A stretch of DNA of 64,000 nt from Lepidostoma basale. Lineage: Eukaryota; Arthropoda; Insecta; Trichoptera; Lepidostomatidae. The stretch spans positions 186,001-250,000 of the forward strand of contig JAHDVF020000840.1 of NCBI GenBank assembly GCA_022606425.2. Direction: 5' to 3'. The notes under the pieces are model-generated. The model had not been told where the DNA came from, made no database searches, and saw only the letters and a list, made by a program, of their open reading frames with translations. Shown here piece by piece: positions 46,430-57,530 of the stretch (position 1 is the stretch's first letter; each line of letters opens with the position of its first letter). Position numbers and translations under genes: made by a program.

Positions 46430-46570
46430 ACTCCCCAACTCGGGGGTTCGGGGCTCGGAGTCCGGGGGCTGGTTCCCAGACGCAGGCAATGATTCAGGGA
46501 TAATTGAATCCCCCTAGAAGTTTATTAGTGGGGAGATATTGAGATAGCATCTTTTAACAATCGCAGACTC
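46430..46570. promoter_or_regulatory. GC-rich unique block, possible regulatory element
   Basis: ACTCGGGGGTTCGGGGCTCG and GGGGCTGGTTCCC stand out from AT-rich intron and match no repeat in the window. Function is only a guess. Confidence 0.2.
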
Positions 46571-47084
46571 CAGTCAACTCTTCACCAGATTTACCTAACT
46601 TTAATTACATTAGATGTTGCAGGCTATCGATCATTGCATTTCTATTCCTAATGAAAATTCTCGGGGCACATTATTCTAATAGTCCTTTGTTCATTACAGA
46701 ACACAATGCTTTGTTGACTTACGACTTCTTTAAGCTACTGTGTGGTTTAATTAAGCTATGAATTTGATTAAACTTCGATGGATTTTCATTGAATTTAAAG
46801 TGGTGATTTCAAGTTCAAAATTACATTTACGACAGTAAAATTAATGCAATTAATAATTAGATTAAAGTTAAACTTTCAATTTTAATATAATGACAGATCC
46901 ATTCATAAAGTTTTACTTAAGTTGATATGGCAGTATCAACTATAGTAAAATAACTAAGGATAAATCAATGCTATCAAAGTAAGGCAAAACAATGTAAGGC
47001 GAAACACACCAAACTGAAATTATTAAAATAAAGCTTTGATACGAAACCATTACTTTGTGGTTTGACAAATTTAAAAATAAAATT

Positions 47085-47290
47085 AAGCACTTTTTTACTT
47101 AGTATAAACCATTTTATTTAGTTAGTAACGCTAACCGATTTCACTCTGTTGAGAGCTTTCTCAGGGCTATATACAAACTGTTTACGTATAACCCTGAGAA
47201 AGTGAAACCGGTTGGTGCTACTAACTCAATAAAGGGGTTTATACTAAGTGAAAAAGTGTTAAACTTTATTTTTGAAATAAAGCTGTTGGA
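47085..47290. repeat. Palindromic repeat with decayed hammerheads on both arms
   Basis: The left arm (TTAGTATAAACC, TTTATT, TAGTTAGTA, AACCGATTTCAC, TTCTCAGGG) is inverted in the right arm (CCCTGAGAAAGTGAAACCGG, TACTAACTC, GGTTTATACTAAG). The left core reads CUGAGAA on the minus strand (G8 lost). The right core has lost stem II. The family is related by its CCGGTTTC box to 45374 and 54906. Confidence 0.55.
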
Positions 47291-48079
47291 TAAATGTTCT
47301 TTGTGGTAGTTTCAACTATATCTTTTACAAGTCGGATATCAGTTAGTAATGTCACGTGAACCTCCGTTAAAAAGATTGATGAAATGGTGTGGGAACAAAC
47401 CACGTTGTTATAATGCATTTAATAAATCAACACACTTCAATACCAAACCGCTTATACGCATTAAAACTACAAACACTCATTAATAGGCGTATTTATTATA
47501 TTAATTATCTGAAGTGCACAATACCGTTGACTGGTCATTCTTGAGTCGTTGCTCTCGAGTGCACCTTGAACCATCCTCCTGGACTCCGAAACTCGAGATG
47601 TTTGCCCAGTCGCCCACGGGGGCCTGTCCCCACTCGTGATCTGCGAGTATCAAAGACATGATATCAAATTCTAACAGTAATAAATAGCCATTTAAATGGG
47701 TGTCCTTCAGGCCTAGTGGAATCCGCCCACACGTAAGCTTCTGAATGTGTTACGGTTTTTGTCTAGACTATTAGACTAGTGGCATAGTTTTTTTTATAAC
47801 ATACAATCGCCATTATTTAAACATTTGATATTTTCTCTGAAGTAATATATGTTTTTGTACACTCTTCAAATTAAGCTTAGCGCTTGTATTATAAGAAGAT
47901 CCCTTGTTGTCGGAATCGAACCAACGTATTCCTGGATAAGAAGTCCAACTTTATCCAACAGTATCTTCTTCTGGATCTACTCCACTAAACAATATCCTCT
48001 ATTTAGCAAGTTTTTCTTATGTCTGCGTTGCGGACACGATCTCGTCATCAATTTACATTTTTTCTCATTAATGTGATGA

Positions 48080-49550
48080 TTGAAATTTAATATGTATTGT
48101 ATCTGAACCTTCAAAATACTAATAAATGAAACCAAGATTTTTCTTCCATTTCTGTAAGTGACACACCGGATATGATTTTTCCGTTTTGTATTGTAAATTA
48201 AGTACTTAATATGGATTCAATTATTTATACAGATAAATGATAAGTTTCAATGCGTTAAAGAAAAATCTCTTGTATATCCGGTATATAACGGATCTCGAAA
48301 AAAAATAACTGACTTCTTGTTTTTTCCAAAACAAGCTATTTAGGCGGTAATGCGTGGGAGGTTGCGTTTTTTCATCTAGGTCAAATCTTATCTGTATTTG
48401 TTCAATTGGATTTTCAGATCTCTGGGTCAATTTTTTATGTTGTTATTTAGGTTATTAAGTTGCATATTTATTATTATATATATTCTCTTTATACCAACCA
48501 TTTTTTTATGTCAAGCATACATATGTAAATTACGTGTATAAAATATATCCTTGGTAGAAAGGGCTTCAGAATACATATGTATATATTAGACATTTCTCTT
48601 ATGTAATTGATATCACGTACTTCATGCTTTCGCAGCTCCTTATGTGTTGGAGAATTTTTCTACCTAACATACATAGCAAAAAAATAAAAATTTCTTCCTT
48701 CCATCCTATCTACAATATATAGCAATGCGTTTTCTGTGGTATCTTACACCTTGTGAGTATTAGTATATTTCCCTCTTAAATCAAGTATACAAGTTCAATA
48801 AACATGTTTTTTATTATTCTATCTATTTCTTCTTTGTCTTTAGCTAATATGTTTTTTTGTATCTAACACAAATGTTATGTTTTGCCTGACGGTTATTTAC
48901 ACTGAGGGGTTGTGCATGTGATAGTTGTACTGCCAGTGTTATGAACTCCGTGTGCACATACTCGTATAACTGAGGTGTCTGATCTGATTTAATACATGTT
49001 TTTTTTTACCATTTTACATTCGATGTTTTTTTTGTGTACCAACAATTAATAAATAAATAAATTTTAACCTTAACAAAAACCAATGCCGCCGTGAAAGTAT
49101 TTACCAGGGCGTAAGCACCATAAACAATATTTGCAACATGGAGATTTATGGGGCCGTATGTAGTATTGGAATCCGTGAAGTTACTACGTGTCGCATGTCG
49201 TGATCTCAATTCATTTCGATTATAAATATGAAATTAATGTAAAATACAACTACGATTGTATTATTACTCCTTTGAAAAATATTGTCAAAGAATGTGATAT
49301 AAAATCTTCCCCATTTGCAAAGTACCAACAATATTAATGAAATAGCATTGTTAAAAATGTTTGTGTTTATTAAATATTTTCGATAAATATTTTTTTAAAT
49401 TTGACGTTGACAGCTGTCAGATCAAACCGGCCCCACATTATTTATTTCAACATTACAACCTGGTAACAGAGATTTCGAGATGGCATTGACAAAAACCTTG
49501 TAACATTATACAAGCTTCTATTCTGCTGATGAATTATTTTTATCATAGGC
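48080..49550. other. Intron sequence, nothing recognised
   Basis: AT-rich with no frame above 70 codons and no repeat from this window. Confidence 0.45.
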
Positions 49551-49554
49551 TTCT

Positions 49555-49900
49555 CATATTCTCATATTCTCACGCCGCTGACCATGTCCGCTGAGCAGCC
49601 AAGAATCTCGCTCCAAGCTCGGATCATAAATAGCTCCTTATCAGGATGGGAGTGAGCGCGGCTGGACGGGTTATCCTAACGGACTCAGATAGCATCTCGA
49701 ACCAAAGTAACATGTCTGCGCAGCTATCGTACCCACTCCGCGAGTTCAATTTTTAAAGCCGCGGCAATAATATTGGATGCAGCGCATTATTTTGATAACG
49801 TCAAAGAGGCCGAAATTCCTACGTGCATCTTATAAGTGCAGGCATTCCGCGCAGAACTTTAATGTATCGAGTCTTCTGATTCTCACCCAACCCAACTGAT
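49555..49900. promoter_or_regulatory. Unique, balanced-composition block, possible intronic enhancer
   Basis: Non-repetitive, CpG-containing sequence with CTTATCAGG (GATA-type), CATAAATAG and GCGAGTTCAATTTTTA. No open frame or repeat similarity. Confidence 0.25.
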
Positions 49901-51069
49901 ACCCGTTCTATGAATATTAATTCGTTCCTTCGTATGATTTAAAAAATGTATTTTTAGAACGAAACAAATGTCGAACGATAACAATGAGGTGTGTAATAAC
50001 AACGATTGTTTAGCAAAGTTTACATTTATTGATGAAGGTTATAACAGAATTTCTATTGCTTCAATTTAAATGGAATACTTAATTTTTAACGATTTTTTTC
50101 TAAAAGAAACCTTATTCTAAATACAACGAGTGTGTGTGCTCTCAAAACATATAAAATCATTTCTTAAATCACGGAAATATTTTCTATAATTATTTTTTCT
50201 TATGAATAATAATAAATATAATGACTACAAGTTAATACTACAACGGTAAAAGGAAAACAAAATATCTATGTTTTCTTTTAATCCTTGCTTTAATCTCACG
50301 TGATAATTATCATAACATCTGTCAGAAGATTCTTATAAATATTTCATATCCAAGAACACATAATCTGCTCATCACATCCACATCACATCAACAAGTCGAG
50401 AGAACGCAGAAGATTTCTATAGCTATTTCAAACATTCCTTTTTCATAAGGGTTTCTTAGACAGCGAGCGCTCATGAAGTAAATATCTAATGGTGATATAG
50501 GAATTATCATCTTCATCCGATAAATTTGTATCATATAATGTTAAAAAAGAGGAAATGGAAGTGATTAACAAGGAGGAAGGAAAACAAGATACTATTTAAT
50601 CAAATTAATGGACTTATAAGTCTACCCGTTTTAATAAATCCAGTTTACAGCATAATCCAATATGAAGACATGTTTTATACATCGATTTCTCGATTATTAC
50701 GTAAAGGTCATATTATATTTACCCGCGAGCACTTACTTCAAGGTGTATATATTCCAGTTTGCAATTGAATAACGGAATAACAGGCGATTAGACCAGATTG
50801 GAAACGGACGCATCATTTGCTCCCTGTCCCGTGGCTTCCCTCTAAAATAATTGCAACTTTCGAGGAAGTCTGACGTGTTCTGCACTTTGTGCGAGTGCAT
50901 ATGTCAACCAGATCTTCTGGTTTTAGCACTAACAGCTTACTAATGACAAAAAACTTGTCTGAGGTTACTATGTAGGCATGCGGTAATTTGTTGTGCCAAC
51001 ACATTTTATCATTGAATGTTGCAGTATTTTATTATTGATTTCACTTTTAAAATAGCCAATAGAAATATG

Positions 51070-51550
51070 AATTTTCCTAGCAGGGGTAGGTAGAGAAAAT
51101 GGACCGCCACACTACTCTATCCTGGCACACCTCTCTAGATTCCTCCACATTCATACAGCGAGTCATACACGCACGTCGATTCTTCCGACTTCTAACATGG
51201 CCAACCTTTAAAATTTGATTAATTTGGTCATGCCATATTTTCCTCGGTCTTCCTTGACTCCGTACTCTGTTTACATAATTAAAGTATACTTTCTTAACCA
51301 TTCTTTCTCCATCCATGCGCTCCATATGTCCGAACCAACGCATCGATCCTTTCATAATTTTGTTAATAATACCTTCTTTGGCTCTACATTCCTTTCTTAT
51401 ATCAGCATTTGAGATTCTGTCGTATATCGTTCTATCACACATACGTCTCAGGGACCTCATCTCTACTGCATTTATTCTGCTCTCATCCTTCTTCTGAAAG
51501 TTCCATGCTTCGATTCCATACATTAGGGTTGGGACCAGAACTTTATTCTG
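51070..51550 (-). mobile_element. RTE-like family A (second subfamily), 148-codon open frame
   Basis: The minus-strand frame 51523-51077 encodes the same C-terminal domain as 58621-59067 (YGIEAWNF, SMRWFGHMERMDGER, GRPRKIWHDQINQIL, ACMTRCMNVEESRE) and ends RSIFSTYPC. The TTAG tail is missing at the left. The open frame shows this copy is comparatively young or lucky. Confidence 0.78.
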
Positions 51551-51759
51551 AACGGTCGATTGAGCACTTTTCTAAAGCCTGTTAACATTTAATTAAAGAT
51601 ACTTCTCTTGCATATGGTACTTGCAGATGATTAGTTAGCTATAAATATTCTTTAATCATGCGTTTCACCCATTAATATGAACGGCCATATTACGATACAC
51701 AGCTATGATTATTTTTGACATTCAAGAACACTTCCCTAAACAAGCATCAATTATTGATC

Positions 51760-52020
51760 GCTCTCACGAAATCGCATAGTTCCAGCATAATGAATATTAA
51801 TTGCTCCATACAAATTTGAAAAACACCACCGGGTAAATAGCGACCAATTTATCGACGTGATCAAAGTGCGGTTATTGATTTATGCTCAGATTTTTGGCAG
51901 TCCTCGGTTAATTGGCCCCACTAAAGCGTTAACGAACTCAATCCCCGTGTCTAATGGACCGGTGATTCAGAGCGAGCCTAGAACCGGTTTCATTATTTGA
52001 CATGTGTTTTCTATGCGATA
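51760..52020. promoter_or_regulatory. Unique block, possible intronic enhancer
   Basis: Non-repetitive stretch with TTAATTGG and TTATTGATTTATG homeodomain-like sites, GGTTAATTGGCCCC and ATCGACGTGATC. No coding signal. Confidence 0.22.
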
Positions 52021-52289
52021 ATTAATACATATTATTATACACGCAGACGAGTACCTCTCCTGCAAGAGTCGTTGACAACCTTTTGCCATTTTGTCATTTT
52101 TTGTACAATATACGTAAGTTTCGGCAAATATGATAATTGATTTTATTATTTTAAGTCAAATCTAGGAAGTTCAGTTTTTTGCGTGTGTAAAGTGCAATAA
52201 TTGATTTATTTCCTTTGTTGTTAGATTAATACCGGGACCCCGATAAAAACTTAAAATTATTATTTTAAATTTATTCAAAATATTTGTTT

Positions 52290-52500
52290 TTAAGATAATC
52301 AAATGATTTTACCGAAATCTCTTGATGGAAGTTCATTTTAAATAATAATTAAATAAAACGATATTTTTTTTAACTACTTCCACTTTTGTCTTTATTTCGT
52401 CAGCGACCGGTTTCGCCATGGTCGCTGTCGAAATAAAGACAAAATTGGAAGTAGTTACAAACGTCGTTTTATTTTATTATTATTAAAAAATATTTGATAT
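52290..52500. repeat. Fold-back repeat, hammerhead remnant (CTACTTCCACTTTTG family)
   Basis: AAATAAAACGATATTTTT, ACTACTTCCACTTTTGTC and TTTATTTCG are followed by a short palindromic centre around CGACCGGTTTCGCC and then the inverted arm (CGAAATAAAGACAAAATTGG, AAGTAGTTACAAACGTCG, TTTTATTTTATT). GAAACCGGUC remains on the minus strand but no CUGANGA is present. Partial copies of the same family lie at 8083-8200, 33512-33535 and 53945-54005. Confidence 0.6.
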
Positions 52501-52893
52501 AACAAAAGCATGAACGTTCTGAAAATTTTTTTTTTTTTTATATTTCAAAACTGACAACATTCGTGAATTTTATTTACTTATAAAATATTATTTAATTTTA
52601 TTTTTGTAATAAATTTGGTATTGTGTACAGAGTAAAAAAAAAATATTGTTCAATGAATCCGTAACACAAAGTTATGGCGAGTATAGAAGACATTTAAATT
52701 TCATTTTCACAGTTAATATCTTATTATTAAATTTAACAAAAACAAACACGTTTTTCAAATACACTTTTATTTGCGCGTGAGCTTAAAACGTATACGTAAC
52801 ATGAACATAAAATCAGCAGTGGTGGCTCATACAACGAAATTTCTCTGTATAAAATAATAGTATTTGGTACATTTTTCTAGTATTTTTTTTCAG

Positions 52894-53180
52894 TATTCAT
52901 TAGATGCACCCGTTCGAACGCCACGCTTCGGGTCCTCTTCCCCAGACGTACAAATTACATCACGGTTTAGCGGGCAATGGAGCGGCGACCGACGAAACTG
53001 GTTTCATTTTCGGCGAGATGGTTTCTACAATAAATTCACCCAAAAATATTGTCACGTTAGGTCAACAAGGCTTAACGGTAAAGTCAAATATTCTGCATAC
53101 GTACAGGGTACGCCAGCCGCCTACAGCGTCGGTTTTCTTGCATTTTATGTGGACTTTAAAGTATTACATGCTGATTAAAT
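52894..53180 (+). other. GC-rich block with two overlapping open frames, possible exon
   Basis: Preceded by a T-run and CAG at 52891-52893 and containing a GTAAAG donor-like site at 53078. One frame gives DAPVRTPRFGSSSPD, FSGQWSGDRRNWFHFRRDGF; another gives HPFERHASGPLPQTY, TDETGFIFGEMVSTINS. As an exon 52894-53077 (184 bases) it would shift the frame of the phase-1 host gene, so it cannot simply be part of it. Not recognised. Confidence 0.25.
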
Positions 53181-53544
53181 TTTCTCAGAACGTGATTTAT
53201 CGGATATACTCGTATGCACAATGTTTCATGTCTAAAGATGTAGGTTTTATGTCATTTAGATGAATCGTAATCTTAAAATCGGCGATAATTCATTTTAAAT
53301 TATCGAAACTCTGACTTAATACCATTTAATATATGATTTTTTATAGCCTATACCGTTCGACCTGTTTTAGTGAAAAAAAAGGGCAAAATTTATATCACAT
53401 AATAGTTTATTTCATGAAGTACGGTGTGGGTTTTATTAGAATAATGATTTTATACACAATTTCACAAGGCTTGACCTATTTCATACCCTTCTCTTAATTT
53501 GCATTTATGTTACTGTACATCCTCTAATAAACTTATTATTAATA

Positions 53545-53796
53545 AATAATTTAAAAACGGCGTGAACGGAGCTAGAAATAGAGGAAGGCCGAGGAAAACG
53601 TGACACGATCAAATCAATCAAATATTGAATGTCGGTCACGTGAGGAGTTGGAGAAATCGAAGTGCGTGCATGACAAGATGTATGAACGTAGAGGAATCGA
53701 GAGAAGTATGTCAGGACATAACAGTTTGGCGTTCCATTCTTTCAGCCTACCCCTTCGGGGAGACGGTATGATGTTAGTTAGTTAGTTAATAATTTA
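53545..53796 (+). mobile_element. RTE-like family A, short copy with probable target-site duplication
   Basis: Flanked by AATAATTTA at 53545-53553 and 53788-53796. The body carries AGGAAGGCCGAGGAAAACG and CCCCTTCGGGGAGACGG, with tail GTTAGTTAGTTA. Confidence 0.75.
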
Positions 53797-54149
53797 TATA
53801 CTCGTATAAAGAAAATATTCATAACACCCGCTTTGTGTGGCGAATCATAAAGTATAGCAAAACTTCAGCTCGCTTCCATGTACGAATAGCTGCCGAAACG
53901 AAGCTAAAAATCTATTGGAATAAAAATAAATACGTACTTTAAAGGAGATTTTATTATTAAAAAAAAAATTATATTAACAATGAACTTCTATCAAGAAATT
54001 TCAATTAAGAACGTACATGATATTAGTTTTGTATGTATCGCTTTATGGGATTAAGAAAATCAAAATTCTGTATCATTGAAACCATCTTTTTATACAGTCT
54101 GTATATGGTATATACTCGTATAATGAGCGACGAACAGCAAAAATAAACT

Positions 54150-54600
54150 GGACTGTTTAGTGCTCATGCGATCACAATCAAAGACACAGTTCGTAGACAT
54201 TAAATACATGAATTATGTGATCAATCCCGTTCGTGTCGCTAAACGGCGGAGTACAAGCAAACAGTTAGACCTGTTGACACCCCCGTGATCGTCTATGGCT
54301 CTAGGTTCCTGTTCCCATGTTCCCGATAGAGGCATTACCCATTCAGCGGGCGAAGGCCCGTGTAATGCGCCAAAAAATACGGTACGTGATCAGAAAACCA
54401 TTGTGCGAGAAAGCGATACACTGATGTGTGCTGTAATTCGCCGAGTGACATAATGACTGCTCGCGGGTCGTGGCTCCGAGCCGCTTAATATTCACCGGCG
54501 CCGTGGAACTTTATGGAAGGTTATGTTTCAATTATGAAACACGTGGTTACCAGCTCAATATACACCACTTCTGATTGGATTGTTGGAATTCTGGAGCCCG
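54150..54600. promoter_or_regulatory. Unique GC-richer block, possible intronic enhancer
   Basis: ACACCCCCGTGATCG, GGGCGAAGGCCCGTGTAATG, CGCGGGTCGTGGCTCCG, TTCACCGGCGCCGTGG. It matches none of the repeat families here and has no long frame. Confidence 0.22.
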
Positions 54601-54867
54601 ACGGATTAAACTGTCTAATAATTTACACAATTGTAATTAATAATGTTTGTCATTCCTTCTGTTAAACATTATGCACCGAGGAAGGAAACATGTTTGTTAA
54701 ATGTGCAAAACGTGGTGTAAAAATGCAATGTTTATAAAAATTATTCAAATTATGTTCGTCAGAATCTAATAACATTGCTTAATATACAGAATTTTTCGAT
54801 CAATTGGCAATAGATACAAAATAGCAGATATTTATTAGTTATTTTTATTGTATATTATATTAATACA

Positions 54868-54955
54868 CTTGTAAAAGTTTATTTACACCAATTTATTATT
54901 TTCAACAACCGACCGGTTTCGCTCCTGCCGGAGCTTCGTCAAGGTTAAAAACAGA
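54868..54955. repeat. Single arm of the CCGGTTTC fold-back family
   Basis: AAGTTTATTTACACC, TTTATTATTTTCAAC, then the reversed hammerhead box of 54906-54947. The layout is the same as 45330-45430 but the arm sequence is diverged. Confidence 0.4.
54906..54947 (-). ncRNA. Hammerhead ribozyme motif with C3 changed to U
   Basis: Minus strand: stem I AACC plus a U-G pair (54943-54947 with 54906-54910), box UUGACGA at 54936-54942 where CUGACGA is expected, extra A at 54935, a perfect 5-bp stem II GCUCC/GGAGC with GGCA loop, GAAAC at 54916-54920, stem III AC/GU with loop CG, and C17 at 54911. The C3 substitution should abolish or strongly reduce cleavage, because C3 pairs with G8 in the active core. 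Same family as 45374-45413. Confidence 0.6.
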
Positions 54956-55124
54956 GTTATTTTAATGTTTTCAAATATTATTACAGTATTTTATTATTGA
55001 AATTTTCTTCTTAAATTAACATCATAATAATTAATATAATATTTGCATATATTGTAGTATCTTATTTATAAATGTGATATTATTATTGTAACCATAGTTA
55101 GAATGCCTAATGTATTATTTAGTA

Positions 55125-55220
55125 TTTTTATTTTATTATTATTTTGATGAATCGCTCTTTATTTTATTACAGTCAAGCTATCAAATTGATTCTCATGACA
55201 ATTGATAGGTAACTAATATC
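55125..55220 (-). mobile_element. SINE-A 3' fragment
   Basis: (TTA)n, TTTGATGAATCGCTCTTTA, TTACAGTCAAGC, TTGATTCTCATGACAATTG, GATAGGTAACTAA in minus orientation. Confidence 0.6.
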
Positions 55221-55794
55221 ATATGTAATCAATGGAAATTTTCTAACTTTATCTTTTCATTTTCTTAACATTTCTTTTATGGATGTGGTTGCAAACTAAG
55301 AAAATGTATACGAGTATATATCAAAAGCTATAATTGCATGTAATATATTCTAGTATTGTCATATATACATAGATTGATTTAAATCATGATGTTATGCCAT
55401 TCAATTTATCACCAGATATAAAATAGATAGAAATAACACGTAAATATTATCCAGCTGACCCAATAGTTCGCCATTCGAAAGTGAAATACGCGAATAAGAA
55501 CAATTTTCTAATAAGACGTTTGTTTTTACACAATACGCTAGTAAATGACAGGCTTACATTCTCATTAAATGAAAAAAATTCAAGTCATGCCCGCAAAGTG
55601 ACAATGAGCAACAAAAATTCAAAACATTCTCTATTTGTGCTCAATCGCGGATATTTCGCAAAATAATCTGGGACTGTTAACACTAATCACAAAACAGCAT
55701 CGCTAATTTGATTCACAAATAACATTTAAAATATCTTATTCTACAATAGTTAGGGCTGGCAGGCAGGCTTTCACACGACTGCCACACTTTTCTT

Positions 55795-55870
55795 TCCAGG
55801 GGACATAGGTTCAAGCCTGGATACGACCAGATTTTAACTTCATAATAATGAGCTATTTTTTGCTCATATT
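55795..55870 (+). mobile_element. Possible second SINE family (SINE-B)
   Basis: ACATAGGTTCAAGCCTGGAT, ACGACCAGATTTTAACTTC, ATAATAATGAGC. Partner of 27645-27727. No clear A box. Confidence 0.4.
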
Positions 55871-55885
55871 AAAGTTAATCTAACT

Positions 55886-56075
55886 AATTTACCACCAGGC
55901 TTTCACACGACTGCCACACTTTTCTTTCCTGACATACTCCTCTCGCTTTCTCAACATTCATACATCGTGTCATGCAAGTACGTCGATTTTTCCTATTCCT
56001 CACGTGGCCGACATTCAATATTTGATTTATTTGATCGTGCCACGTTTTTCTCGGTCTTCCTCTCTTTCTAGTAAA
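55886..56075 (-). mobile_element. RTE-like family A fragment next to a possible SINE
   Basis: CACACTTTTCTTTCCTGAC, CATTCATACATCGTGTCATG, CTCACGTGGCCGACATTC, CGGTCTTCCTC. The terminal hairpin is replaced by ACCACCAGGCTTTCACACG, a junction repeated nearby. Confidence 0.6.
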
Positions 56076-56149
56076 ATAAATTAATATTAAAGATTATTAA
56101 CTGTTTAATTAATACACTTTTACATAATAACAACATTGATTTAAAACTA

Positions 56150-56265
56150 ACTAACTAACTAACTAACCATCACGCTGTATCCCCGAGAGGGTAGGCAGAA
56201 AGAATAGGCTGCCACACTTTAATCGATGCGGCACTCCATCTTTCTCTTTTCGCCCATTAAGGAAA
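56150..56265 (-). mobile_element. Short chimeric element sharing the family A 3' tail
   Basis: (TAAC)n, CATCACGCTGTATCCCCGAG, then the chimera head GATGCGGCACTCCATC and TTCTCTTTTCGCCC in minus orientation. Confidence 0.55.
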
Positions 56266-56369
56266 GAAAAGTGTGGCAGTCGTGTGATGGCGTGGTGGTT
56301 AGTTAGTTAGATTATCTTTAATATGAGCAAAAAATTGCTCATTATTATGAATTGATTAAAATTGATTTA

Positions 56370-56460
56370 ACTTCTATGAAATTGTCGCGACAGCTGTTTC
56401 ACTAACGGAAATATCAAAGTGTTTCTGCCAAAACAATGGATAATATAAAATATTATTCAA
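56370..56460. repeat. Fragment of the CAGCTG fold-back family
   Basis: GAAATTGTCGCGACAGCTG is followed by GTTTCAC and the outer end ATATCAAAGTGTTTCTGCC with AAAACAATGGATA. The CUGANGA part of the hammerhead is deleted here. Confidence 0.5.
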
Positions 56461-56603
56461 TAAATTCTAATACCATTGATTTAAATCTTTGGTGTTAGTC
56501 TTTTTATTAAAAAATAAAAGCTACGCGAGTTAATAAGCGCGCAAACCTACACGCAGACAAAATGTTTTTACTGTTTCCAGTATAATCCAGGGACCTCGAC
56601 TTT

Positions 56604-56936
56604 ATACTATTGAAGCGTCGTGTTTCGTATTCCACGACACATTTTCGGAATGGTAATTGGTATAATTGACATGTTATAATGCCGAGGAATTCCTGCAATG
56701 CCCGAAATTAGCGTTCGATTAGACACACAGAACATGCCATCTTCTTTTGTGTTTGGAATAGTAAAGCACTCTTGTGCTCGGTACCGTTGGGGAGCAGTCA
56801 ACGTAACGTGAGCTCCATTGGGTGACACCTGCCATGTATTCATACCGCTGGCACTCTTGACAGATTTAGTGTGGGAGGTTCGTTGATTACAGAATTCTCC
56901 GCCTCGAAATTGGGTTGCGAAATCAAAATTGATCGA
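56604..56936 (-). pseudogene. Unidentified open-frame fragment, about 110 codons
   Basis: The minus strand is open from about 56936 to a stop at 56607, longer than the methionine at 56843 suggests: it reads through SINFDFATQFRGGEF, then NTWQVSPNGAHVTLTA, TIPNTKEDGMFCVSNR and ends NTTLQ. There are four cysteines. Base composition is more balanced than the surroundings, and the upstream end meets a repeat terminus at 56935. I do not recognise the family. It may be a captured gene fragment, an old viral or transposon piece, or an exon on the minus strand. No splice site clearly frames it. Confidence 0.35.
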
Positions 56937-57026
56937 ACTATTTCTCCTATATTCGCCATTACTTTGTGTTATAGATTCACATTATAATATATATTTTAAA
57001 ACATTGTACTTTTAAACATGGGTTAC

Positions 57027-57530
57027 ATCCTCAAAAAACGGGATAATACCGATCAACCTGAAACGAAAAATCTATGAAGCCTGTGTTCTGCCAGTTGGTA
57101 CTTATGGTCTCGAAACTGTAACATTGTCCAAACAAAGTGCCGAGAAACTACGAGTGACCCAAAGAGCCATGGTAAGAGCCATGTTAGGAATAAGCCTAAG
57201 AGACAAAGTCAGAAACGATACGGTGAGAGAAAAAACAAAGGTCACTGATATCATCCACCGGGTGGCGACTCTAAAATGGCAACGGGCAGGTCACGTGGCC
57301 AGAAGCTCAGATGAAAAATGGACAAGAAGACTGCTGACTTGGAGACCGTGGACGGCTAGGAGAAGTGCACGGCGACCGCAACTACGGTGGAAGGATGATC
57401 TGAACAGACACGTCGGAATAGCTTGGATCCAGTCTACACAGGACAGAGTGACATGGAAGCGAATGGAGGAGGCCTTTGTCCAGGTGTGGACGGGAAAAGG
57501 CTGAGGAAGAAGAAGAAGAATAGACAAAAT
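57027..57530 (+). mobile_element. RTE-like family C, 3' fragment with 126-codon open frame
   Basis: Encodes the reverse-transcriptase C-terminal region: YEACVLPVGTYGLETVTL, RVTQRAMVRAMLGISLRD, KVTDIIHRVATLKWQ, RWKDDLNRHVGIAWIQ, EEAFVQVWTGKG, stop, then GAAGAAGAAGAAG. Truncated at its 5' side; no endonuclease or YADD box. Frames on the minus strand are shadows. Confidence 0.82.

Larger units (their letters stand above)
55768..56348. repeat. Inverted duplication of a retrotransposon/flank junction
   Basis: About 90 bases at 55836-55928 (CATAATAATGAGC, TTTTTTGCTCATATTAAAG, GGCTTTCACACGACTGCC) recur inverted at 56266-56348 (GTGTGGCAGTCGTGTGATGG, TTAGTTAGTTAGATTA, TAATATGAGCAAAAAATTGC). CAGGCTTTCACACGACTGCC also occurs directly repeated at 55769. 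Confidence 0.6.

Noticed and set aside
52405..52450. Hammerhead at the centre of the CTACTTCCACTTTTG palindrome
   Set aside because: GAAACCGGUC is present on the minus strand, but there is no CUGANGA box or separate stem II; the bases instead form a simple hairpin. Kept only as a remnant.
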